A DNA stretch of 5,450 nucleotides from an uncultured Mollicutes bacterium (GTDB lineage: Bacteria; Bacillota_I; Bacilli_A; RFN20; CAG-826): NCBI GenBank assembly GCA_900550795.1, contig URTN01000064.1, forward strand, positions 1 to 5,450. The letters are read 5' to 3'. Positions 1 to 5,450 of the stretch are shown here, one piece after another. Positions within the stretch are counted from its first letter, which is position 1. Each line of letters opens with the position of its first letter. Both the position numbers and the translations under genes were made by a program. The notes beneath the pieces were generated by a model. The model was given only the letters and a program-made list of their open reading frames with translations. It had not been told where the DNA came from and did no database searches.

Positions 1-2068
1 TAGCTTTGTTTTTCACTCTTTCTAATTCAGAAAGGACGAATTTATCAACCGTATATAAATGTAATCCATTGGATTCGTTAGGAACATAATTATTTAGATT
101 GCCTAACATGAATTTGAAGGTATTCCTAATCTTTCTATAATTATCCGTAACAGTCTTGATGATAGATTCTCCAATCCTGCAATCGGCCCTATAATCAACT
201 GAAGCAGCCCATAGTCTAAGGATATCGGCCCCATAAGTCGAGGCAATCTTATTTGGATCGACCCCGTTCCCGGCAGATTTAGACATCTTTTGCCACTTTT
301 CATCCATGACAAAGCCATGGGTTAAGCAAGTTGAAAATGGAGCTACATTAGAGAAAGCAGTAGATAATATCAAACTAGAATTGAACCAGCCCCTATATTG
401 GTCATTACCTTCTAGATACATATCGGCAGGATATTTAAGATTCCTATCGATTAAGGTTCCATTCCAGCTAGAGCCAGAATCAAACCAGACATCCATGATG
501 TCGCTTTCTTTCTTGAAGTTGCCATTTGGAGACTTCTTGTTTTTATATCCTTCTGGCAATAATTCTTTTGCAGTCAAGGCAAACCAGGCCGAAGAACCTT
601 TTTCTTTGATTATAGAGATGATATGTTCAAATACTTCTTCTTCAATAATTGGAGAGCCATCTTCGTTATAGATTATCGGAATCGGTACACCCCAAAGGCG
701 TTGTCTAGAGATACACCAATCACCCCTATCCTTGATCATATTTACCATCTTTCCTTCGCCCCAAGAAGGAACCCAGTTGATATTAGCTACTTCTTCAAGT
801 AACTTCTCCCTAATTGGAGAAATGGAGCAGAACCATTGAGGGGTAGCCCTGAATATGACTGGCTTTTTAGTCCTCCAGTCATGAGGATAGCTGTGGATTA
901 TGTCTTCTTCTTTTAATAGAAGCCCAGATTCAGCAAGCATATCCACTACTTTAATATTGGCGTCTTCATAGAATAATCCGGTTAATGGATCATCTTTTCC
1001 TAAATTCAAGACGCCCTTTTCATCGACTGGGCAAAATGGCTTGATGTTATATTTGGCGCAGGCATTGAAGTCATCAACACCATGGTCAGGGGCGGTATGG
1101 ACTAAGCCAGTCCCGCTATCTTCGGTAACGAAAGCGGCACAGATTATTGGAGAAACCCTATCTTTATATAAAGGATGTTCCAAAACTATTCCTTCTAATT
1201 CGCCACCTTTGAAGGTCTTTAGCAAGCTAATCTTGCCTAATCCTAGTTCTTCTTTTAACTTTTCTTGCAAAGATACTAGGAATAATAAATTACCCTTATC
1301 AGTCTTAAATAACCCATATTCGAATTTAGGATTGACTGTAACGGCTTGGTCGGCGGGAATTGTCCAAGGAGTTGTAGTCCAAATGACGATATAATCGGTA
1401 TTAGAAAGCTTATTTTTGCCATCTTTTACCTTGAATTTGACATACATTGTCCTAGCTTTGACATCATGATATTCAATTTCAGCCTCAGCCAATGCAGATT
1501 CGCTTGATGGAGACCAATAGACTGGCTTTACACCTTTATAGATAAATCCTTTTAAAGCCATGGCAGCAAATACTTCAATTTGCTTGGCTTCATATTCAGG
1601 AAGAAGAGTGAGATAAGGATGATCATAATCACCTAGGCAACCTAGTCTCCTGATTTCTTCTTTTTGTCTAGCAACTTGCTTTAAGGCATATTCTTTGCAT
1701 TTTTCCCTAAATTCAACAACTGGGGTGGCTTTTCTATCAACACCAGACTTAGTAACCATTACTTCAATAGGAAGGCCATGAGTATCCCAACCGAAAATAA
1801 ATGGAGTCCTAAATCCAGCCATATTCTTATATCTAATGATAAAATCTTTTAAACACCTATTAAGGGCGTGGCCACAATGGATATCACCATTTGCATAAGG
1901 AGGCCCATCATGAAGCATGAAAATAGGAGCATCGATTCTATTTTGGTTCATCTTTTCATATAGATGGTCTTGCTTCCATTTATTAACTAGAATTGGTTCT
2001 TTTTCACCTAAACCAGCCCTCATAGGGAAATTAGTTTCAGGCATTGATAGTGTTTCTTTTAATTCCAT
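1..2068 (-). CDS. ileS: Isoleucyl-tRNA synthetase, 3' end cut by the window
   Basis: Cytoplasmic class I synthetase that charges tRNA-Ile with isoleucine and hydrolyses mischarged valine. The frame is open for 689 codons to the window edge; the family is about 920 residues, so part of the anticodon-binding domain and any C-terminal zinc finger lie outside. Visible landmarks: HDGPPYANGDI at 53-63 followed by a HIGH-type motif written HCGH (64-67); GWDTHGLPIE (93-102); editing-domain WTTTPWTIPA (230-239) and GTGLVHTAPDHGVDDF (319-334); DWCISRQRLWG (450-460); DVWFDSGSS (526-534); DQYRGWFNSS (556-565); KMSKS (594-598). The ATG at 2068-2066 is chosen because GGAGG lies four bases upstream (2077-2073) and the N-terminus MELKETLSMPETNFPMR matches the usual Bacillota start (B. 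subtilis begins MDFKDTLLMPKTEFPMR, from memory). It has its own promoter and T-box leader. Family assignment is very secure; the Cys in HCGH is unusual. Confidence 0.98.
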   Translation of the reverse strand, partial: MELKETLSMPETNFPMRAGLGEKEPILVNKWKQDHLYEKMNQNRIDAPIFMLHDGPPYANGDIHCGHALNRCLKDFIIRYKNMAGFRTPFIFGWDTHGLPIEVMVTKSGVDRKATPVVEFREKCKEYALKQVARQKEEIRRLGCLGDYDHPYLTLLPEYEAKQIEVFAAMALKGFIYKGVKPVYWSPSSESALAEAEIEYHDVKARTMYVKFKVKDGKNKLSNTDYIVIWTTTPWTIPADQAVTVNPKFEYGLFKTDKGNLLFLVSLQEKLKEELGLGKISLLKTFKGGELEGIVLEHPLYKDRVSPIICAAFVTEDSGTGLVHTAPDHGVDDFNACAKYNIKPFCPVDEKGVLNLGKDDPLTGLFYEDANIKVVDMLAESGLLLKEEDIIHSYPHDWRTKKPVIFRATPQWFCSISPIREKLLEEVANINWVPSWGEGKMVNMIKDRGDWCISRQRLWGVPIPIIYNEDGSPIIEEEVFEHIISIIKEKGSSAWFALTAKELLPEGYKNKKSPNGNFKKESDIMDVWFDSGSSWNGTLIDRNLKYPADMYLEGNDQYRGWFNSSLILSTAFSNVAPFSTCLTHGFVMDEKWQKMSKSAGNGVDPNKIASTYGADILRLWAASVDYRADCRIGESIIKTVTDNYRKIRNTFKFMLGNLNNYVPNESNGLHLYTVDKFVLSELERVKNKA

Positions 2069-2087
2069 AAGTCCTCCAAGAAGAAAT

Positions 2088-2114
2088 AAAAAGACGCCAT
2101 ATAAGGACGCCTTT
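2088..2114 (-). terminator. Attenuator terminator of the ileS T-box
   Basis: AAAGGCGUC (2114-2106) pairs with GGCGUCUUU (2098-2090) over nine base pairs, two of them G-U, around a 7-base loop, and runs into UUUUUAUUU. Its 5' arm uses the same bases (GCGU and CCUUAU) that form the 3' side of the antiterminator, so the two folds exclude each other. It ends about 20 bases before the ileS start codon. Confidence 0.9.
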
Positions 2115-2300
2115 AGCGCGGTACCACCTTATTTCCTATATATATGATATAGGCGCTATTAATCTATTTAACGGATAGAAGCGGAAAGCCTACATTATTC
2201 GACTTTCAGGCTCGGAAGTGATGTCTAGCGGCGTCCCCTTTCTCAACTTCGGCAGGGTTCTCTGTCTTTGCTTTTAGCGCGTCTTCGTCTTAGCCAAGGC
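2088..2300 (-). promoter_or_regulatory. Isoleucine T-box riboswitch leader of ileS
   Basis: This RNA leader senses uncharged tRNA-Ile and allows ileS transcription when charging is low. Stem I opens with GGCU (2295-2292) pairing AGCC (2212-2209); above an internal loop resembling a K-turn, GAAG pairs CUUC (2218-2215 on the 3' side). The specifier loop reads GAC-AUC-ACUUCCGAG, giving the Ile codon AUC at 2222-2220. The upper part keeps an AGAGA element (2263-2259) and a GAAGUUGAGA loop between ACCC and GGG (2258-2236). Stem III is CCUAUAU/AUAUAGG with a 5-base loop (2153-2135). The T-box AAGGUGGUACCGCG occupies 2130-2117. The antiterminator can be drawn fully: AUAAGG (2132-2127) pairs CCUUAU (2106-2101), a UGGUACC bulge (2126-2120) offers UGGU to the tRNA acceptor end, and GCGC (2119-2116) pairs GCGU (2110-2107). 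The 5' limit is approximate. The codon, the gene and the T-box all agree. Confidence 0.96.
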
Positions 2301-2319
2301 AATTTTACACCACTAGGAA

Positions 2320-2348
2320 AGAATATTCACTACCCATTTATCAAACAA
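2320..2348 (-). promoter_or_regulatory. Probable sigma-A promoter of ileS
   Basis: TTGTTT (2348-2343) and TATTCT (2325-2320) are separated by 17 bases, placing a start near 2313, shortly before the T-box Stem I base at 2295. It lies just downstream of the ftsZ terminator, so ileS appears to be its own transcription unit. An alternative -10 is TAAAAT (2307-2302), which would start transcription almost exactly at Stem I but has no good -35. Matches are moderate; there is no experimental support. Confidence 0.5.
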
Positions 2349-2369
2349 ATTTAGATATTACTTTAACCT

Positions 2370-2404
2370 AAAAAGAAAACACTTGCCCTTTAAAGCAAAT
2401 GTTT
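2370..2404 (-). terminator. Intrinsic terminator after ftsZ
   Basis: AAACATTTGC (2404-2395) and GCAAGTGTTT (2386-2377) form a 10-bp stem with one G-U pair and an 8-base loop, followed by TCTTTTT (2376-2370). It starts 23 bases beyond the ftsZ TAG stop and closes the ftsA-ftsZ unit. Confidence 0.85.
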
Positions 2405-2427
2405 AATGATGGTTTTACTAAAATAGA

Positions 2428-3570
2428 CTAGTTATCGAATTTCCCGGAGAAGAAATTTGGAAGGAATTTATCTTTACTAGATTCTTCATCTTCTCCGTTA
2501 TTCTTTTCTTCTTCTCTTTCTTTTTTAACTGCATTAGCTCTGGCTTCATCGACCCCGTTTCCGACAGTTTCCCTTTTTGGACGGGTAAATGTTGGGGCAC
2601 TAGTGAAATCAAAATCCTCTGTGAAATCGCTAGCAATGACGGAAACTAGAATTGTATCTTCTAATTGGTCATTGATAGAAACACCGAACTTGATATCGAC
2701 GGCATTCCCGGCTTGCTCAATGATGCGGTTAACGCATTCATTAGCTTCGTATAAAGTAACGTTGCTACCGCAGGTTACTGATACAATAGCCCTTCTTGCC
2801 CCGGCAATTGAAGCCTCTAATAATGGGGAATTAATCGCATTTTCGGCAGCATCTTCAGCCTTATGGTCGCCACTACCCATGCCAAATCCAATAAGAGCGA
2901 TTCCAGATCCTTTTAATGTTGATTTAACATCGGCAAAATCTAGATTAATGACAGCAGGAAGCAATATTAAATCAGTTACAGTCTTGACTGATTGGGCCAA
3001 GACCCTATCAGACTCAGAGAAAGCCTGAGAAATAGGAACTCCTCCAGAAGCCATCAATAATTTATCATTAGAGACAATGATGATTGAATCAACCGCATCT
3101 TTAAGCTCGCCTAGTCCAGAAACCGAATTAGCAATACGTGTCTTGCCTTCGAAAGTAAATGGACGGGTAACAATAGCAATTGTTAGGGCGCCTTCTTCCT
3201 TGGCAATAGAGGCCACTACCGGAGCGGCTCCAGTTCCAGTCCCTCCACCCATACCGGCGGCAATAAAGACCATGTTAGCGCCTTTTACAATTGATCTAAT
3301 TTCTTCGCTAGATTGTTCGGCGGCTGCTTTTCCAACGGCAGGATTTCCTCCAGCCCCAAGCCCTTGGGTAACTTCTTCCCCAATTACGATTCTATTTGGA
3401 GCTTTTGAAGTTGCCAAAGCCTGCTTATCGGTATTTAGAACATAGAAATCGACATTATCGATATGTTCATCCATCATCCTGTTGACGGCATTATTTCCAG
3501 CGCCCCCAACACCGATGACTATAATACGGGCCACTGGCTCAAAATTATCTAAATCCATTGTATCGTTCAT
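2428..3570 (-). CDS. ftsZ: Cell division GTPase FtsZ
   Basis: Tubulin-like GTPase that polymerises on the inner face of the membrane at midcell to form the division ring. It has 380 residues, normal for the family. Nucleotide-binding features: IGVGGAGNNAVNRM (19-32), LNTDKQAL (45-52), the tubulin signature GGGTGTG (108-114) and TRPFTFEG (135-142). The T7 loop NLDFADVKSTL (209-219) keeps both catalytic acidic residues, D211 and D214, so GTPase activity is expected. After about residue 317 comes a charged linker rich in Glu, Lys and Asn, ending in KFLPNFFSGKFDN where the canonical C-terminal peptide (DIPxFLR-like) would be; only a P-x-F-aromatic core resembles it. The ATG at 3570-3568 is supported by AGAGGG six bases upstream, inside the 12-bp gap after ftsA, showing co-transcription. 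A terminator follows. Confidence 0.99.
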   Translation of the reverse strand: MNDTMDLDNFEPVARIIVIGVGGAGNNAVNRMMDEHIDNVDFYVLNTDKQALATSKAPNRIVIGEEVTQGLGAGGNPAVGKAAAEQSSEEIRSIVKGANMVFIAAGMGGGTGTGAAPVVASIAKEEGALTIAIVTRPFTFEGKTRIANSVSGLGELKDAVDSIIIVSNDKLLMASGGVPISQAFSESDRVLAQSVKTVTDLILLPAVINLDFADVKSTLKGSGIALIGFGMGSGDHKAEDAAENAINSPLLEASIAGARRAIVSVTCGSNVTLYEANECVNRIIEQAGNAVDIKFGVSINDQLEDTILVSVIASDFTEDFDFTSAPTFTRPKRETVGNGVDEARANAVKKEREEEKNNGEDEESSKDKFLPNFFSGKFDN

Positions 3571-3582
3571 AACTTACCCTCT

Positions 3583-4830
3583 TTATAAGCTATCGTCATC
3601 ATAGCTTTCCTTGCTTTTCCTTGCTTTTTCTTTCTTATTTACCCTAGAGACATCAGGCATGCCGCGATGGTTGTCTTCTAAGGTTCCTTTATATTGGCTG
3701 ACAATAAGTATCAATCCCAATAGCGAGACAAAATTAGGTTCCCTTGCCCCGATTGCATTCGGGCTATATCTAATAATTTCTTTGTTTTGATAATGGTTAG
3801 CAAAGAAAGATTCTAGTCCTGCTAATTTAGAGCCTCCACCGATTAGAATAATAGGAGCATTATCATAATGGCCATTATAGGCGCTTAATAAAGAAGCAAT
3901 CGCATTATCCAAGGTAACGAAATAATCCTTCATGAATATTGAAATTAGTTCATTAAGGTCCTTTTGGTAATACTTGACCTTGCTATTTGAGGCATCCATT
4001 CCATTAATGAGTGGAAGAGAATAGCTCTTTGCCCTATTATCATATCCATATCTATGCTTTAAGTTAATAGCTTCATCTTTGCTAATACAGAATTCCTTTT
4101 GGATATATCTAGTTAAATCATCCCCTCCTATAAAGAAGGAGGCATTTGAATAAGGAGAGCCTTCCCCGACAAAGGAAACACTAGTGATACTGCCACCTAT
4201 ATCGACCAAGATATAGGTCTTTGGCATGTTTGCATTAGTAGCAATAAGGCTAGATGCACAGAAGCAACTTGGCTCAGATTTAATGACCCTATATCCAGAC
4301 AAGTTGGCATTTTCTTTATAGAAAGTCACCACTCCATTTGGAAGGGCATATATCTTAGCCTTCTCGGTAAGGGAAGAAGATATCTTTCCTAATGGGGGGT
4401 TAGAATATCTTTCCCCGTTTTCTAAGATAAATTCGTCTGGGATAGTATCGACAATTGTATAATTTTCCGGCAACGGCTCTTTTGTAATAAGAGAAGTGAG
4501 GTTAGATAAATCAATCCTATTGATCTCATTATTTGAATCGACAACATTGGTAGTCTTTTCATTTTGGAATACTTTTAGTCCAGAAGAAGGAAGCACTAAA
4601 TTAATATGAGAAATAGTGATGTCTAGTTTTTCCTCGTTATCGCGGATAGAATGAAAATCCGCCAAGGCACTATTAAGTACATCTTTATTTACCGATCTAT
4701 CTTCATTTAATAGATTCAGTATCTTTTTTTCCCTTGTATATAAAACTATTGGGGCACCATTTAGGGCATATCCAATGAGTAATCTAATCGAAGAAGAAGT
4801 TATTTCTAAGAACGCTTGAGGTTTATCCAT
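3583..4830 (-). CDS. ftsA: Divergent cell division protein FtsA (actin-like)
   Basis: Actin-family protein that normally links FtsZ filaments to the membrane and recruits later division proteins. The 415 residues are near the usual 420-440. Landmarks: phosphate-1 region AFLEITSSSIRLLIG (6-20), where typical FtsA has a DIGT-type loop; a weakly conserved 1C-like region (about 85-165) with NPPLGKISSSLTEKAKIYAL (144-163); phosphate-2 ILVDIGGSITSVSF (207-220); FFIGGDDLT (232-240); SKDEAINLKHRYG (250-262); adenosine loop ILIGGGSKLAG (328-338); and FVSLLGLILI (367-376). The last ~35 residues are hydrophilic, basic then acidic (ending DDDSL), with no amphipathic membrane-targeting helix visible. The ATG at 4830-4828 has only a weak upstream AGG, eight bases away. 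The gene is followed after 12 bp by ftsZ, which secures the assignment; other actin-like ATPases are less likely in this position. Confidence 0.93.
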   Translation of the reverse strand: MDKPQAFLEITSSSIRLLIGYALNGAPIVLYTREKKILNLLNEDRSVNKDVLNSALADFHSIRDNEEKLDITISHINLVLPSSGLKVFQNEKTTNVVDSNNEINRIDLSNLTSLITKEPLPENYTIVDTIPDEFILENGERYSNPPLGKISSSLTEKAKIYALPNGVVTFYKENANLSGYRVIKSEPSCFCASSLIATNANMPKTYILVDIGGSITSVSFVGEGSPYSNASFFIGGDDLTRYIQKEFCISKDEAINLKHRYGYDNRAKSYSLPLINGMDASNSKVKYYQKDLNELISIFMKDYFVTLDNAIASLLSAYNGHYDNAPIILIGGGSKLAGLESFFANHYQNKEIIRYSPNAIGAREPNFVSLLGLILIVSQYKGTLEDNHRGMPDVSRVNKKEKARKSKESYDDDSL

Positions 4831-4851
4831 ATTTTTTACCTGATATATATT

Positions 4852-4881
4852 AATATATCTATTCAGTTAAAAAAAGATTAA
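4852..4881 (-). promoter_or_regulatory. Possible promoter of ftsA-ftsZ
   Basis: TTAATC (4881-4876) and TATATT (4857-4852) are 18 bases apart in the 89-base spacer between the upstream terminator and ftsA. The -10 lies inside a perfect 14-bp palindrome, ATATATTAATATAT (4845-4858). The region is so AT-rich that other -10 choices are possible. A promoter is expected here because a terminator separates ftsA from the genes before it. Confidence 0.35.
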
Positions 4882-4919
4882 CCGATAAATTTTTAGTAGT
4901 TTTTCTTTACCTTTTTAGC

Positions 4920-4950
4920 AAAAAAAGAGCCGGTGAAGGGAAACCGGCCC
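4920..4950 (-). terminator. Intrinsic terminator after the 77-residue membrane protein gene
   Basis: GGGCCGGT (4950-4943) pairs with ACCGGCTC (4934-4927), eight base pairs with one G-U, around an 8-base loop, followed directly by seven T (4926-4920). The GC-rich stem stands out in AT-rich surroundings. It starts 17 bases past the stop codon of the upstream gene and separates that gene from ftsA. Confidence 0.92.
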
Positions 4951-4967
4951 GAGTAGCAAGCTCTTAT

Positions 4968-5201
4968 TTATTTTTCTTCTTCTATATAGGAAGAAGTTTC
5001 GATTCCATCGGATTTATCTTCTTTAGTCTCTTCAACACGAGTCGAATTCTCTTTGCCATTAACGGCATAGACGGTATAAGTAATCGCGATTGGGGCGCTA
5101 GAAACCACTAGTAAAGACAAAACGAAAATCGATGTACGTAAAATAGTCCTGAACCTATAATAATTTTTCTTGTGTCCGGTTTTTACTAATTTGTCTTTCA
5201 T
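4968..5201 (-). CDS. Small single-span membrane or exported protein of unknown function
   Basis: A 77-residue protein that I do not recognise. The N-terminus is strongly basic (Lys, His, Arg over residues 2-22), then comes one hydrophobic segment from about 23 to 46, then a polar, mostly acidic tail of about 30 residues with no cysteine. The charge pattern puts the N-terminus inside and the tail outside. V44-Y45-A46 fits the signal peptidase -3/-1 rule, so the tail could be released, but a membrane anchor is equally possible. The ATG at 5201-5199 has AAGGTGA six bases upstream, a good ribosome site within the 19-bp gap after the preceding frame, so the two are probably co-transcribed; a strong terminator follows. 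Layout is vaguely like FtsL (basic, one span, polar) but it is too short and has no coiled coil, so I do not assign it. Good ribosome site, tight spacing and terminator support a real gene. Confidence 0.8.
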   Translation of the reverse strand: MKDKLVKTGHKKNYYRFRTILRTSIFVLSLLVVSSAPIAITYTVYAVNGKENSTRVEETKEDKSDGIETSSYIEEEK

Positions 5202-5220
5202 AATGATTCACCTTGCCTTT

Positions 5221-5450
5221 TTAATTTTCGATTCGTTTTATACCTCTTAATTTCGATGAGATTGAACGTCTATTTTCGTTTTCTTCTTCTATAGTTGGAA
5301 TAATTGGTTTCTTAGTCAAATTAACAAATTTTGGCTTTTCGATTTCATCTGGAAGCAAGTTTATTCCGTGCCTATTACCTTCAATGGTAGTTAATTTAGT
5401 AAATGCTTTCTTAACCAATCTATCATCAAGTGACATGAATGTTATGATTG
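5221..5450 (-). CDS. 3' end of an open frame, unknown; possible FtsQ/DivIB C-terminus
   Basis: The frame ends in TAA at 5223-5221 and stays open to the window edge. An ATG at 5436-5434 would give 71 residues, but the 14 bases before it show no ribosome site, and the frame continues upstream as I-I-T-F, so a longer gene starting outside the window is more likely. The visible protein is soluble and highly charged: MSLDDRLVKKAFTKL, then GNRHGINLLPDEIEK, then a Lys/Glu/Arg-rich tail (IPTIEEENENRR). There is no membrane segment and no recognised motif. The position two genes before ftsA is where FtsQ/DivIB usually lies, and the pattern of a helix-like stretch followed by a short G-I-(D/N)-L-like strand and a charged tail recalls the end of DivIB; this is a weak inference only. 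It is probably in one operon with the 77-residue gene 19 bp downstream. Confidence 0.6.
   Translation of the reverse strand, partial: IITFMSLDDRLVKKAFTKLTTIEGNRHGINLLPDEIEKPKFVNLTKKPIIPTIEEENENRRSISSKLRGIKRIEN

Noticed and set aside
103..318. A 71-codon minus-strand frame in the KMSKS region of ileS.
   Set aside because: It overlaps the intact IleRS frame in a different phase; the IleRS translation there carries KMSKS and continues to the edge.
1..2068. The possibility that ileS is a pseudogene, because it has no stop codon in the window.
   Set aside because: The frame has no internal stop through 689 codons and all signature motifs are in order; it is cut only by the window edge.
2069..2427. 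A small RNA gene or extra small protein in the ftsZ-ileS gap.
   Set aside because: The terminator, promoter and T-box leader account for nearly all of the interval, and no frame with a ribosome site is seen.
257..2567. A near-identical ~20-base match between ileS (257-276) and ftsZ (2548-2567), both encoding a G-N-G-V-D run.
   Set aside because: There are mismatches and no flanking similarity; it looks like chance from the same codon choice, not a repeat element.
2418..2636. A 72-codon minus-strand frame at the end of ftsZ.
   Set aside because: It is an out-of-phase reading of the ftsZ linker and tail; FtsZ in the true frame is full length.
306..3445. Several plus-strand open frames of 70-140 codons (for example 306-671, 1041-1394, 2603-3028, 3077-3445).
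   Set aside because: They lie antisense inside ileS or ftsZ, have no family resemblance, and mirror the codon pattern of the real minus-strand genes.

Overview
The window comes from an AT-rich, low-GC member of the Bacillota, most like the Bacilli, Erysipelotrichia or RF39-type relatives of the Mollicutes. This rests on the FtsZ and IleRS sequences, a tRNA-Ile T-box leader, and AT-rich spacers with intrinsic terminators. UGG encodes the conserved Trp residues of IleRS and no UGA-as-Trp is needed, so it is not a Mycoplasma-type code. Arginine in the first ~150 residues of IleRS is always AGA or AGG. The taxon is inferred from the sequence alone.

Everything I can support lies on the minus strand, so the layout reads from high to low coordinates. 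First (5450-5221) is the end of an open frame that probably starts outside the window. Next (5201-4968) is a 77-residue single-span membrane protein, followed by an intrinsic terminator (4950-4920). Then come ftsA (4830-3583) and ftsZ (3570-2428), 12 bp apart with the ftsZ ribosome site in the gap, and a terminator (2404-2370). A promoter and a complete isoleucine T-box leader (about 2313-2088) precede ileS (2068 to the window edge), which lacks its last ~230 codons only because the window ends.

This is a compacted end of the division/cell-wall (dcw) cluster. FtsZ polymerises into the division ring and FtsA, an actin-family protein, normally ties it to the membrane. In B. subtilis several genes (including sepF, ylmG, ylmH and divIVA) lie between ftsZ and ileS; here ileS follows ftsZ directly. 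The FtsA here ends in a hydrophilic tail with no visible membrane-binding amphipathic helix and has an unusual first phosphate loop. FtsZ has a poorly conserved C-terminal peptide. Together these raise the question of how the Z-ring is anchored, and the small membrane protein just upstream of ftsA deserves attention. Apart from this I see no mobile element, CRISPR array, tRNA or rRNA gene, and no convincing plus-strand gene.
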